64,000 bases of DNA from Anaerosphaera aminiphila DSM 21120 (GCF_900129925.1 NZ_FQXI01000001.1:62001-126000); one strand, 5' to 3'; counted from the first letter of the stretch, positions 9,625 through 18,294 are shown. Numbers and translations: made by a program. The notes: a model not told the origin generated them from the sequence alone.

Positions 9625-10634
9625 ATATAGCAATATTAGGAGGAGGCAGCTGGGGAACTGCAGTTGCAAGACTTCTTCACAATAAAGGTCATAATGTAAA
9701 ATTTTATATAAGAGATAAAAATGTAGTAGAAGATATTAATACTAGAGGTGTAAATAGTAAATTTTTACCAAACATTGATTTGGGAAATTTAAAAGCTACT
9801 TCAAATATACATGATGCTGTAAAAGATACAGAGACCATAGTACTTGGTGTACCTACAAATTCAGTTAGAAGTGTTTTAAATTCCATAAAAGATGATATAG
9901 AAGATCAAATAATTGTAAACTTGGCAAAGGGAATTGAAGTCGATACTCTTGAAAGAGTTTCTCAAATTTCTAAAGAGATACTACCTAAAAATGCATTTAT
10001 TAGTTTGTCAGGACCCTCTCATGCAGAAGAAGTGGGAAAAGACATACCAACCCTTGTTGTAGTTTCATCAGAAGATATACAAGCTTCCAAAAAAATACAA
10101 CATGCTTTTTCAACAGAAAATTTTAGGGTTTATACTAACAATGACTTAATTGGAGTTGAAATTGGAGGAGCATTAAAAAACATAATTGCATTGGCTGCTG
10201 GGATGAGTGATGGTTTAGGATATGGAGATAATACAAAAGCTGCACTTATGACTAGAGGAATATACGAAATGAGTAAATTAGGTAAAGCCTTAGGAGCAGA
10301 TCCATATACATTTAACGGACTTTCTGGAATTGGAGATTTAATAGTAACTTGTACAAGTATGCACTCTAGAAATAGAAGAGCAGGTATATTAATGGGAGAG
10401 GGTTTGAGCTCTGAAGAAGCAGCTGAAAAGATCGGTCAAGTAGTTGAAGGAGTAAAGACAACAAAATCAGCATATGAATTATCAAAAATTCACAATGTTT
10501 CAATGCCCATAACACACAAACTATATGATGTGTTATACAATGATGTTAATCCTAAAGAAGCTGTTTCTAGTCTAATGAAAAGAGAATATAAAGAAGAAAT
10601 GGAAGAAATTTTTTTAGACAATATAAATTTATAA
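9621..10634 (+). CDS. gpsA: NAD(P)-dependent glycerol-3-phosphate dehydrogenase
   Basis: 337 residues. The nucleotide-binding motif LGGGSWGTA (6-14) starts a Rossmann domain, and the catalytic segment GVEIGGALKNIIALAAG with the substrate-binding GDNTKAAL and a later RNRRAG are all present. It reduces dihydroxyacetone phosphate to sn-glycerol-3-phosphate for PlsY. Translation is coupled to plsY by an ATGA overlap. Length and motifs are normal. Confidence 0.97.
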   Translation: MNIAILGGGSWGTAVARLLHNKGHNVKFYIRDKNVVEDINTRGVNSKFLPNIDLGNLKATSNIHDAVKDTETIVLGVPTNSVRSVLNSIKDDIEDQIIVNLAKGIEVDTLERVSQISKEILPKNAFISLSGPSHAEEVGKDIPTLVVVSSEDIQASKKIQHAFSTENFRVYTNNDLIGVEIGGALKNIIALAAGMSDGLGYGDNTKAALMTRGIYEMSKLGKALGADPYTFNGLSGIGDLIVTCTSMHSRNRRAGILMGEGLSSEEAAEKIGQVVEGVKTTKSAYELSKIHNVSMPITHKLYDVLYNDVNPKEAVSSLMKREYKEEMEEIFLDNINL

Positions 10635-10648
10635 TTAGGTGAATAAAT

Positions 10649-11899
10649 TTGAAATCAAAACAAAAAAAGAAATATAGTCTAAACAAAAAAAGCTTGTTTT
10701 TATTAATAATACTAGTTTTTATTTTATTTCTTGTGAATTCTACAACCAATAGGCTATATAAAAAAAATAAAACAGTATTTCCAACTTATACAACTTATAT
10801 TGACAGCATAAATACAAAAGGTGTAGCAATATTTGATGAAGAGGTCTATACTGCAAAGGGAAGTGGAATAGTTTTATTTAATGCAAGTGAAGGGGAAAAA
10901 GTCCCTGTAGATTTTGAAATTGCAAATATAAATTTAATGAATGATACTTCCGAGTTAAAAGATGAACTTTCTCAAATAAATGCAGCCTTAAGTTATAAAT
11001 TAAATGAAGAAGGTAAAAGTGTTGCCATAAATGATGAAGTTAATGTTACAAAAATTCAAGAAGATTTAAAAAATAAAGATTTACTTAAAGCTATTTCTGA
11101 TATAAATGAATTAGATTTGAATACTCAAAAAAATGTAAGTGTATCTAATTTAACAGAATTAATGAGCTCATCAATAGAAGAATTAACAGAGGAAAAAGAA
11201 AAATTATCTTCGCAAATAGCAAAGAGCAATATTTCTTATAAAGCTGATTATTCAGGAGTAGTTTCATTTAAGATTGACGGGCTTGAAAAATATTATACAC
11301 CTGAAAATTTAGGTAAACTAACTATTGAATATTTAGATAAACATTACAAAGTATCTGACTTCAAAAGTGAAACAAAAGTTGAGAATAAAGATTATTTATT
11401 TAAACTTGTAAATAACCTATCTTACTATGTAGCTTTAAAAATAGATGATTTTGAAGAATTAAAAGATTTAAAATTAGGAGATCAACTTAATTTAGAAGTA
11501 GATGGCAAGGAAGATATATTGGGACAAGTTGTAGAAATAAATAAAGAGAAAAAAAAGGGAATAATAGTTTTAAGTGTAAACACAAATTTTGATGAACTAT
11601 ATTCCAGTAGATTTCACAACTTTAAAATAGTATTAAATGAAATGAAATGTTTTGAAATACCAAAAAGTGCTATTATAAAGAGAAATTCAATGGCAGGAGT
11701 ATATGTTCAAGAGATTCAAGGCCTAGTGAGATTTGTGCCAATAGAATCTATAAAGTCCTTAGAAAATAGTGTTTATGTTTCAACAGGAGATAAAGATAGT
11801 TATATAACTCTTTCTGAAAAAACGTATAAAACTATTACAATCAATGACTCCATAGTTATTAATCCTGAACGAATTAGAGAGTCTCAAATTTTAAATTAG
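10649..11899 (+). CDS. HlyD-like membrane-anchored protein, function unknown
   Basis: 416 residues with a very basic N terminus, one membrane segment (about residues 16-32, rich in L/I/F) and a long extracytoplasmic part: a short beta region, a charged helical coiled-coil stretch (about 100-185, E/K-rich), then a second beta-rich region (KLGDQLNLEVDGKED, then VPIESIKSL) resembling the barrel-sandwich/HlyD adaptor fold. TTG start at 10649, chosen because AGGTGA lies six bases upstream. Proteins of this type sit beside ylmE-sepF in other anaerobic Firmicutes, so a role at the division site or envelope is possible, but I do not recognise a specific function. Confidence 0.65.
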   Translation: MKSKQKKKYSLNKKSLFLLIILVFILFLVNSTTNRLYKKNKTVFPTYTTYIDSINTKGVAIFDEEVYTAKGSGIVLFNASEGEKVPVDFEIANINLMNDTSELKDELSQINAALSYKLNEEGKSVAINDEVNVTKIQEDLKNKDLLKAISDINELDLNTQKNVSVSNLTELMSSSIEELTEEKEKLSSQIAKSNISYKADYSGVVSFKIDGLEKYYTPENLGKLTIEYLDKHYKVSDFKSETKVENKDYLFKLVNNLSYYVALKIDDFEELKDLKLGDQLNLEVDGKEDILGQVVEINKEKKKGIIVLSVNTNFDELYSSRFHNFKIVLNEMKCFEIPKSAIIKRNSMAGVYVQEIQGLVRFVPIESIKSLENSVYVSTGDKDSYITLSEKTYKTITINDSIVINPERIRESQILN

Positions 11900-11913
11900 T
11901 AGGGGTGATAAAT

Positions 11914-12600
11914 TTGGCTATAAAAGATAATTTAAATAATATTTTAGAAGAAATTGAAGAAGCTAGAAAGCATTCAATTACTAATGAAGAAGTAAAATTA
12001 ATTACAGTTACAAAAACTAGGACAATTGAAGAAATTGAAGAGGTTATAAATTGTGGAATATTAGATATTGGAGAAAACAAAGTTCAGGAACTTAAGGATA
12101 AAATAAATTTATTAAATAATTCTGCAATTAATTATCATATGATTGGAAATTTACAGACAAATAAGGTAAAATATATATATGACAAGGTTTATTTAATTCA
12201 ATCTCTTGATAGACTAAGTTTACTTAAAGAAATTAATAAAAAAGCAAAGACTGATAATATATTTGTAAATTGTCTAGTTGAAGTAAATATTGCAGACGAA
12301 GAGCAAAAAGGTGGAGTTTTATACAGTCAGGTAGAACAATTTATTGAAGATTGTCTAGACTATGAAAATGTAAAAATAAAGGGACTTATGACTGTGGCAC
12401 CAAATATAGATGATGAAGTTTTTTTAAGAGATTGTTTTAGAAGAATGTTTAAGCTAAAAGAAAAAATCGAGAGAAAAAATTATAATGAAGTTGAAATGAA
12501 ATATTTGTCTATGGGAATGAGTGGAGATTTTAAAATAGCTATTGAAGAAGGTTCCAATATGGTAAGAATTGGAACTAGAATATTTGGAAATAGAAACTAG
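11914..12600 (+). CDS. ylmE: YggS/YlmE family pyridoxal-phosphate homeostasis protein
   Basis: About 228 residues. The PLP-binding lysine lies in LITVTKTRT, and the motifs YHMIGNLQTNK, IKGLMTVAP and LSMGMSGDFKIAIEEGSNMVRIGTRIFG are typical of the alanine-racemase-like YggS family, which buffers intracellular PLP. I place the start at the TTG at 11914, five bases after AGGGGTGA; an upstream GTG at 11905 lies inside that ribosome binding site. The following genes are sepF and ylmH, as in the ylmD-H cluster of Bacillus and relatives. Confidence 0.93.
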   Translation: MAIKDNLNNILEEIEEARKHSITNEEVKLITVTKTRTIEEIEEVINCGILDIGENKVQELKDKINLLNNSAINYHMIGNLQTNKVKYIYDKVYLIQSLDRLSLLKEINKKAKTDNIFVNCLVEVNIADEEQKGGVLYSQVEQFIEDCLDYENVKIKGLMTVAPNIDDEVFLRDCFRRMFKLKEKIERKNYNEVEMKYLSMGMSGDFKIAIEEGSNMVRIGTRIFGNRN

Positions 12601-12609
12601 GAGGATAAA

Positions 12610-13041
12610 ATGGCAGAAATGATGGATAAGATTAAAAAGGTTTTTGGATTTTCTGATGATTATGACTACGATGATTATGAGGATGAAAACTATGAAGACG
12701 AAATTAATGTTGTCGAAAGGGAGACACCTACGAGAACTGTAAAAAATAGAAAGGCTTTAGATTCTGCAGATATGGTTATAACAGTTCACGAACCTTTATC
12801 TTATGAAGAAGCACCTAATATAGTTGATGACTTAAGAGATTACAAATCAATAGTATTAAATTTCGAACAACTTGACATAGATGTTAAGAGAGAAATTTTT
12901 GACTTTGTAAATGGAGCTCTTTATGCTTTAGATGGTAAAATACAAAAAGTAAACAAAGACATATTTATTTTAGCACCTAAAAATGTTGAAATAGATGGTT
13001 TAAAAGAAGAACTTAAAAATGCTGGAATGTTTCCTTGGTAA
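12610..13041 (+). CDS. sepF: Cell division protein SepF
   Basis: 143 residues with an N-terminal amphipathic helix (MMDKIKKVFGFS) for membrane binding, an acidic Tyr/Asp-rich linker and the C-terminal SepF domain (SYEEAPNIVDDLRDYKSIVLNF, then FVNGALYALDGKI). SepF polymerises, tethers FtsZ to the membrane and assists septum formation. An AGGAGG-type ribosome binding site precedes the ATG. It lies between ylmE and ylmH, the classical order. Confidence 0.95.
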   Translation: MAEMMDKIKKVFGFSDDYDYDDYEDENYEDEINVVERETPTRTVKNRKALDSADMVITVHEPLSYEEAPNIVDDLRDYKSIVLNFEQLDIDVKREIFDFVNGALYALDGKIQKVNKDIFILAPKNVEIDGLKEELKNAGMFPW

Positions 13042-13047
13042 TAAAAA

Positions 13048-13821
13048 ATGAAAATTGATAGGAGTATACTTTTAAATCATATTTTTGAAGATGATAAAAA
13101 AGTTGTTCTTAGAAATTTAATTGATAAAGTAGAAACAGTAATCAATAAACATATAGTTGTATCCACAGATTTTTTAGATCCCTATGAAGTTTATTTATCT
13201 AAATCAATATTAAATAAATTTGATGAGATTAAATATACTATATCTGGAGGCTACCATAGTTTTGAGCGCTCTATTATATACGTATATCCTTCATATTTAT
13301 ATGATGTAGATTATGGTGATATTAAAAAGTTAAGCTTTAAAGACAATGAAGATATTAAACATAAAAATGTATTGGGAAGTTTAATGTCTTTGGGCATAGA
13401 TAGAAAAAAAGTAGGTGACATTGTTTTTAGCAATGGCTATTGCCATATATTTTTAAAATCTGAAATATCAGAATATGTGAAATATAATTTGACAAAGATA
13501 AATCAATCAAATGTAAAATTAGAAGAAAATATTGAGTTCATAGCTCCTGTCTTGGAATATGAATTTAAAAAGATAATTATTTCTTCATTGCGATTAGATA
13601 CTTTTATTGGAGCTATTTTAAAAATATCAAGAGCTAATGCAATTAGTTTAATAGAGACGAAAAAAGTGAAAGTGAATTTTAAAGATGAAACTAAGCCATC
13701 AATAAAATTAAATCAGGGAGATTTGATTTCTATAAAAAAATATGGACGTTTTATTTTTGCTGATGTTGAACAGATTACTAAAAAGGATAAATATGTTATT
13801 AATATAAAAATCCCAAAATGA
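13048..13821 (+). CDS. ylmH: YlmH family S4-domain RNA-binding protein
   Basis: 257 residues: an N-terminal YlmH domain (LSKSILNKFDEIKYTISGGY, then SFGIDRKKVGDI-like LGIDRKKVGDIVF) and a C-terminal S4 RNA-binding domain (LRLDTFIGAILKISRANAIS to the end). Orthologues have been linked to division and to rescue of stalled 50S-peptidyl-tRNA complexes. The ATG at 13048 has no obvious Shine-Dalgarno sequence and starts six bases after the sepF stop, so it is probably translated by coupling. Its stop codon lies in the loop of a hairpin that precedes lspA. Confidence 0.92.
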   Translation: MKIDRSILLNHIFEDDKKVVLRNLIDKVETVINKHIVVSTDFLDPYEVYLSKSILNKFDEIKYTISGGYHSFERSIIYVYPSYLYDVDYGDIKKLSFKDNEDIKHKNVLGSLMSLGIDRKKVGDIVFSNGYCHIFLKSEISEYVKYNLTKINQSNVKLEENIEFIAPVLEYEFKKIIISSLRLDTFIGAILKISRANAISLIETKKVKVNFKDETKPSIKLNQGDLISIKKYGRFIFADVEQITKKDKYVINIKIPK

Positions 13822-13833
13822 TTATTTTGGGAT
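13810..13833 (+). terminator. Hairpin between ylmH and lspA
   Basis: Bases 13810-13819 and 13824-13833 are perfect 10-base reverse complements (ATCCCAAAAT / ATTTTGGGAT) with a four-base loop that overlaps the ylmH stop. The tail is only partly T-rich (ATGTTTGTTT), so it is a weak terminator or an mRNA-stability element; the lspA ribosome binding site follows within nine bases. Confidence 0.55.
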
Positions 13834-13852
13834 ATGTTTGTTTGGAGGAATT

Positions 13853-14329
13853 ATGGGCGTAGTTTTATTTTCTATATTTTTAATTATTATTGATCAATTT
13901 TCTAAATATTTAGTTGTAAAGTTCCTAGCAGGAGAGGCTCCAGTAGTTATAATAAAAGACGTACTAAATTTTTATTATTTGGAAAATAGAGGAGCAGCAT
14001 TTGGAATAATGCAAAACAAGAGATTTTTATTTATAATAATTACTGCAGTTGTAATATTAATACTATTAAGTTTATTATACAAAAACTATAGACATGCTTC
14101 AGTTATGTTTAAAACCTCTATTTCATTAATTGTAGGTGGAACTATTGGTAACTTTATTGATAGAATAAGATTACACTATGTAGTTGATTTTATTAGTATA
14201 AACATTAAAAAAATTAACTTTGAATTTGCTGTTTTCAATTTAGCTGATGTATTTATAGTAGTTGGAACTTTTTTGTTGATAATTATAATATTATTACATG
14301 ATAATCCAAAGAGGAGCAAAAATGTATAG
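13853..14329 (+). CDS. lspA: Lipoprotein signal peptidase (signal peptidase II)
   Basis: 158 residues with four membrane segments. The two catalytic aspartates lie in GNFIDRIRLHYVVDF and FNLADVFIVVG, and FYYLENRGAAFGI is the conserved central motif. The enzyme cleaves prolipoprotein signal peptides in the membrane. The ATG at 13853 follows TTTGGAGGAA; an upstream in-frame TTG at 13838 overlaps that site and is rejected. The 3' end overlaps the rluD-type gene by eight bases. A hairpin directly upstream may tune expression. Confidence 0.96.
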   Translation: MGVVLFSIFLIIIDQFSKYLVVKFLAGEAPVVIIKDVLNFYYLENRGAAFGIMQNKRFLFIIITAVVILILLSLLYKNYRHASVMFKTSISLIVGGTIGNFIDRIRLHYVVDFISINIKKINFEFAVFNLADVFIVVGTFLLIIIILLHDNPKRSKNV

Positions 14330-15227
14330 CAATACTTTTACATTTACATCTAAAATTGAAGAGAGATTAGATAAGTACTTAACAGAGCAATTGCCATTGA
14401 ATAGATCTCAAATAAAAAAATTAATACAAAGTGGCAATATTAAAGTAAACTCTAAAATTGTAAAAGCGGGATATTTACTTTCTTTTAATGATACAATTAC
14501 AGTCTTTTATGAAGATGAAGCAGATTTGAAATTAGTTCCTGAAAATATTGAATTTAAAATAATTTATGAAGATGCAGATATTGCAATAATTTCAAAGCCA
14601 CAAAATTTAGTAGTTCATCCTGGTGCCGGAAATTTAAACAACACTTTAGTAAATGGGCTTTTGTATGAATTTGATAATCTAGCCAACACTGAAGACAATG
14701 CACTTAGACCGGGAATAGTACATCGATTAGATAAGGACACAAGTGGACTGATGATAATAGCAAAATCTAATAGAGCTTATTATAAATTAGTTGATGACTT
14801 TAAAAACGGAAAAATAAATAAGACATACTTAGCCATTGTAGAGGGAAACCTTTATGAGGATAATACTATTGAAACACTAATTGGAAGAGATCCAAAAAAT
14901 AGAATAAAAATGGCTGTCGTAGAGAAAAATGGGAAATTAGCAATTACAAAATATAATTTAATAAAAAATTACAGGGGATGTTCATTAATTTCTCTTAATA
15001 TATATACAGGAAGAACTCATCAAATAAGAGTTCATATGCGATATATAAATCATCCGGTACTAGGAGACCCTCTATATGGAAATAAAAATAAATACAAAAT
15101 AGACAAGCAAATGCTACATGCCTATTCTCTTTCTTTTTATCATCCGGTAACTAATGAAAAACTGTGCTTTAAAGATGAATTTCCCATTAGATTTAATGAC
15201 TTTTTAAATAAAGTACAACCACTTTAA
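14322..15227 (+). CDS. rluD: RluA/RluD family 23S rRNA pseudouridine synthase
   Basis: About 301 residues: an N-terminal S4 domain (RLDKYLTEQLPLNRSQIKKLI) and a catalytic domain with HRLDKDTSGLMI (catalytic Asp at 137) and the RTHQIRVHM motif. It converts uridine to pseudouridine in large-subunit rRNA; which positions cannot be told from sequence alone. The start at 14322 has a GAGGAG site; codons upstream of it in the same frame lie in lspA. lspA followed by this gene is a common Firmicute pair. Only one base separates its stop from the convergent gene. Confidence 0.92.
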   Translation: MYSNTFTFTSKIEERLDKYLTEQLPLNRSQIKKLIQSGNIKVNSKIVKAGYLLSFNDTITVFYEDEADLKLVPENIEFKIIYEDADIAIISKPQNLVVHPGAGNLNNTLVNGLLYEFDNLANTEDNALRPGIVHRLDKDTSGLMIIAKSNRAYYKLVDDFKNGKINKTYLAIVEGNLYEDNTIETLIGRDPKNRIKMAVVEKNGKLAITKYNLIKNYRGCSLISLNIYTGRTHQIRVHMRYINHPVLGDPLYGNKNKYKIDKQMLHAYSLSFYHPVTNEKLCFKDEFPIRFNDFLNKVQPL

Positions 15228-15228
15228 A

Positions 15229-15981
15229 CTACAATAAAATTTGATTTGACTTAATATTTAAATTATAGGGATCTTTATAAAAACACTTTAATATTGTTTT
15301 TATAATAAGATCTTTTTTTATATTGGAGTTGTTAAAATCATCTTGGGATATATTTCCCAATACTCCAGTACAATAATTAGTTACATAACTTACACAACTG
15401 TAGGCTATATTTAATTCACCAAATAGTAATGATTCAGGAATATTAGTCATTCCAACTACATCACAATTTAACAGTTGATATAATTTTATTTCTGTTTTAC
15501 TTTCAAATCTTGGACCTTCTGTGCATACGTATATTCCTTCGCTAGTAGATAATGAAGTACCTTTAGATTCCTCTATAAATAGATTGTTTAACTGAGAATT
15601 ATATATGTTTGATACTTCTAAGTGTTTCACATTATTGTCTGTATAAAAAGAAGATATTCTATTCTTTGTCATATCTAAAAAATCTGTGCTTAAAACTATT
15701 GAACCTATAGCTAAATTTTTTTTTAAACTTCCAACAGCACATATTCCATATACATGTTTAATATCCAATTTTTGAATTGCCATTGCATTGGCTCTATAAT
15801 TTATATTAGATGGTGATATACTGTGGTCTTTTCCATGACGAGGAATATAGTAGACTATAAAGTCATCAAAGTATATTTCATTTAAGATTACATTTCCATA
15901 TTGTGTTGATATACTAATTTCCTTAGAGTCTTTAAAATAATCGTCAAAGCCAGTACCTGCTATAATTGCATATTTTTTCAT
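15229..15981 (-). CDS. MTAP/PNP family nucleoside phosphorylase
   Basis: 250 residues of the class I nucleoside phosphorylase fold. Recognisable parts are AIIAGTGF at the N terminus, the phosphate-binding IPRHGKDH, YVCTEGPRFESKTEI and the purine-binding VVGMTNIPESLLFGELNIAYSCVSYVTNY. This pattern is that of 5'-methylthioadenosine or methylthioinosine phosphorylases in purine and methionine salvage; I cannot tell which base is preferred. An AGGAGGT site precedes the ATG. It is a single gene, convergent with rluD with no terminator between them, and divergent from the flavoprotein gene. Confidence 0.85.
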   Translation of the reverse strand: MKKYAIIAGTGFDDYFKDSKEISISTQYGNVILNEIYFDDFIVYYIPRHGKDHSISPSNINYRANAMAIQKLDIKHVYGICAVGSLKKNLAIGSIVLSTDFLDMTKNRISSFYTDNNVKHLEVSNIYNSQLNNLFIEESKGTSLSTSEGIYVCTEGPRFESKTEIKLYQLLNCDVVGMTNIPESLLFGELNIAYSCVSYVTNYCTGVLGNISQDDFNNSNIKKDLIIKTILKCFYKDPYNLNIKSNQILL

Positions 15982-16076
15982 TATTACCTCCTGATTTTCT
16001 GATATAATAACATTATAATATATATTTCAATAATAATTTATAAAAAAGAAAATTATTAATAGAAAAGGGTGTAAAT
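15982..16076. promoter_or_regulatory. Divergent promoter region, phosphorylase / flavoprotein
   Basis: A 95-base, nearly pure A+T gap between divergent starts. On the plus strand CTGATT (15991-15996) and TATAAT (16014-16019) are 17 bases apart, and a TG-A-TATAAT extended -10 lies at 16000-16008. On the minus strand TTGAAA is followed by TATTAT after about 15 bases. The exact elements are uncertain in such A+T-rich DNA. Confidence 0.4.
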
Positions 16077-17459
16077 ATGAATAAATTTGATGTAATAATT
16101 GTAGGATCAGGCGCAAGTGGAGTGTTTGCCTCTTATGAATTTACAAAACTAAACACAAATTTAAAAGTTTTAATGATAGATAAGGGAAATTCTATAGAAA
16201 ATAGAATTTGTCCCATTAAAGCCGGTAAAGTTGAAAAGTGTATAGGATGTAGTCCGTGTAATATTATGAATGGATATGGCGGAGCTGGAACTCTGTCAGA
16301 TGGTAAATACAATATAACCACTAATTTTGGTGGTGATATTCACAAGTATTTAGGAAAAGATAAATCTATAGAGCTAATGGAATATGTAGACAAAGTTCTA
16401 TGTAGTTTTGACGAAGGGGAAACTAAACTATATTCTACAAAGTCTTCTAATTTAAAAACAATTGCTTTAAGACATGACTTACATCTATTAGATGCCAAAA
16501 TAAGACATTTTGGTACAGATAGAAATATTGAAATTTTAAAAAAAATGTATGAATTTTCAAAGGATAAAATAGATATTAAATTTAATACCAACTGTGAAGA
16601 TGTAATAAAAAAACCAAATGGTGAATATGTAGTTATAACAGATGGGGGAGAAGAATTTACATGTGATAATTTAATATTGGCATCTGGAAGATCGGGTTCA
16701 AAATGGATGTCCAATATTTGTAAAAAGTTTAATATTAATCTATCTAGTAACCAAGTAGATATAGGGGTGAGAGTGGAATTACCGGCAGAAATATTTAAAC
16801 ACATTACAGATGAAGTATATGAGAGCAAAATAGTATATCAAACAAAATCCTATAATGATTTAGTTAGAAGCTTTTGTATGAATCCCTATGGACAAGTAGT
16901 TGCCGAAAATACAAATGGCATTATTACTGTTAATGGTCATTCTTATTCAAATCCAGAACTTCAAAGTGAAAATACAAACTTTGCACTACTTGTTAGCAAT
17001 AAATTTACTGAACCTTTTAAAGATTCAAATGAATATGGAGAATCCATTGCCAAGTTATCTAATATGCTTGGCGGGGGAGTTCTATTGCAGAGATTTGGAG
17101 ATTTAATAAAGGGTAGACGTTCTGATGATAGAAGAATGGAAAAGTGCTTTACAATACCTACATTAAAGGCAACACCAGGAGATTTGTCATTAGTAATACC
17201 TAAAAGACAATTGGACTCTATAATAGAGATGATATATGCCTTGGATAAAATAGCTCCGGGAATAGCAAATGAAGATACGTTATTATATGGGGTAGAAGTG
17301 AAATTTTACAATTCTAAAGTTGAAGTGAATAATAACTTTGAAACATCACAAAAAAATCTATATGTTATGGGAGATGGGGGAGGAACTACACATTCTCTAT
17401 CCCAAGCATCTGCTTGCGGAGTATATTTAGCAAGATATTTAAATGAATTATATGCTTGA
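16077..17459 (+). CDS. FAD-dependent oxidoreductase, COG2509 type
   Basis: 460 residues. The N-terminal dinucleotide fold IIVGSGASGVFASYEF, the cysteine-containing segment CPIKAGKVEKCIGCSPCNI, then NGYGGAGTLSDGKYN and a C-terminal FAD motif YVMGDGGGTTHSLSQASACG place it in the COG2509 family of uncharacterised NAD(FAD)-utilising dehydrogenases found widely in anaerobes. Substrate and partner are unknown. The CIGCSPC cysteines suggest a redox or metal site but this is inference. It carries an AAAAGGGTG ribosome binding site. The -35 of the next promoter overlaps its stop codon. Confidence 0.85.
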   Translation: MNKFDVIIVGSGASGVFASYEFTKLNTNLKVLMIDKGNSIENRICPIKAGKVEKCIGCSPCNIMNGYGGAGTLSDGKYNITTNFGGDIHKYLGKDKSIELMEYVDKVLCSFDEGETKLYSTKSSNLKTIALRHDLHLLDAKIRHFGTDRNIEILKKMYEFSKDKIDIKFNTNCEDVIKKPNGEYVVITDGGEEFTCDNLILASGRSGSKWMSNICKKFNINLSSNQVDIGVRVELPAEIFKHITDEVYESKIVYQTKSYNDLVRSFCMNPYGQVVAENTNGIITVNGHSYSNPELQSENTNFALLVSNKFTEPFKDSNEYGESIAKLSNMLGGGVLLQRFGDLIKGRRSDDRRMEKCFTIPTLKATPGDLSLVIPKRQLDSIIEMIYALDKIAPGIANEDTLLYGVEVKFYNSKVEVNNNFETSQKNLYVMGDGGGTTHSLSQASACGVYLARYLNELYA

Positions 17460-17482
17460 CAATCTCAAAGAAATATTATAAA
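17456..17482 (+). promoter_or_regulatory. Promoter of the T-box leader
   Basis: A consensus TTGACA at 17456-17461 overlaps the flavoprotein stop codon. Candidate -10 elements are TATAAA (17477-17482, spacer 15) or TAAAGT (17479-17484, spacer 17). The transcript would begin at about 17490 and include the whole T-box leader. Confidence 0.6.
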
Positions 17483-17489
17483 GTATATG

Positions 17490-17747
17490 AAAATACAAAA
17501 TGATGATTAGAAAATAGTAGCTAAATTAAGATTTTTTATAGAGAGTCAACAAAGTGGTGGAAGTTGATAGAATCATTTTAGTGAATGGGTCTATGAGTGC
17601 AAAGCGAATTATAGTAGCTAAGACGTTTCTCGCGTTATAGAGATAGAATATATAAGTATTCGAATAAGATATGTCCATAGACATAAATAGGATGGCACCG
17701 CGAACAACCATTTGCTCCTTAAATAGAGCAAGTGGTTTTTTTATTTT
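17490..17747 (+). ncRNA. T-box riboswitch, tryptophan-specific, controlling the downstream transporter
   Basis: This fills the 322-base gap 17460-17781. Seen: GAGAG at 17541-17545; a distal stem I arm TCAAC/GTTGA (17546-17550 / 17563-17567) enclosing GGTGGAA; the specifier region GTGAA-TGG-G with TGG (Trp) at 17586-17588; the T-box itself AAATAGGATGGCACCGCG at 17685-17702, whose TGGC bulge would pair with a tRNA 3' end GCCA, as expected for a G73 tRNA-Trp; and a terminator hairpin 17706-17717 / 17726-17737 with a T-tract. Uncharged tRNA-Trp should favour antitermination and so raise transporter expression when tryptophan is short. The 5' boundary is approximate. Confidence 0.93.
17706..17745 (+). 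terminator. T-box terminator hairpin
   Basis: AACCATTTGCTC and its near-perfect complement GAGCAAGTGGTT form a 12-bp stem (one G-T pair) around an eight-base loop, followed by TTTTTTATTTT. The 5' strand overlaps the segment next to the T-box, so terminator and antiterminator are mutually exclusive. Confidence 0.88.
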
Positions 17748-17781
17748 CTATTCATATTTTACTAAGAAAAGAGGAATAAAT

Positions 17782-18294
17782 ATGAAAACTAAAAATTTAG
17801 TAACAGCAGCAGTTTTATTGTCAATAGGTACAGTACTTCATTTAATAGTACCTGCATTTCCCGGTGGAATGAAACCGGATTTTATATTGGTAACAATGTT
17901 TTTTGCAATTTTAATGAATTTAAAGCTTAGTTCAACTTTAACAATTGGAGTAGTAGCGGGCTTATTAGGCGCTGCCACTACAACTTTTCCGAGTGGACAA
18001 ATACCTAATATAATAGATAAAGTTTGTACGGCAGTTTTTGTACTACTTTTATTTAAGGTATTTACTTTAAAAAGCGATATTTCATCAATAAAAACAGTAA
18101 TTATAACTATTATAGGAACAATGTTTAGTGGTTTAATGTTCTTAACTAGTGCATCAATTTTAAGTGGACTTCCAGGTTCAGTTAGTATTTTATCTATGAT
18201 TATGATAGTTGTAGTTCCAGCAGCTGTATTTAATGCTATCCTAGCAATAATGATTTATAAGACAATGAAAATTTATAAAAAAACTATAGCATAG
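17782..18294 (+). CDS. trpP: TrpP-type tryptophan transporter
   Basis: 170 residues with about five membrane segments. The N-terminal pattern MKTKNLVTAAVLLSIGTVLH and the following GGMKPDFILVTMFFAI match the TrpP (YhaG) family of tryptophan uptake proteins. The Trp-specific T-box upstream independently supports tryptophan as substrate. The ATG at 17782 follows GAGGAATAA; the longer frame back to 17671 runs through the T-box and its terminator and is not a plausible start. The gene is a single unit ended by a 19-bp bidirectional terminator. Confidence 0.9.
   Translation: MKTKNLVTAAVLLSIGTVLHLIVPAFPGGMKPDFILVTMFFAILMNLKLSSTLTIGVVAGLLGAATTTFPSGQIPNIIDKVCTAVFVLLLFKVFTLKSDISSIKTVIITIIGTMFSGLMFLTSASILSGLPGSVSILSMIMIVVVPAAVFNAILAIMIYKTMKIYKKTIA

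Noticed and set aside
16340-16828. 162-codon minus-strand open frame
   Set aside because: Antisense shadow of the COG2509 flavoprotein gene, with no recognisable domain or start signal.
17671-17781. Upstream in-frame extension of the trpP reading frame
   Set aside because: It runs through the T-box sequence and terminator hairpin; the family N terminus begins at the ATG at 17782, which has a good ribosome binding site.
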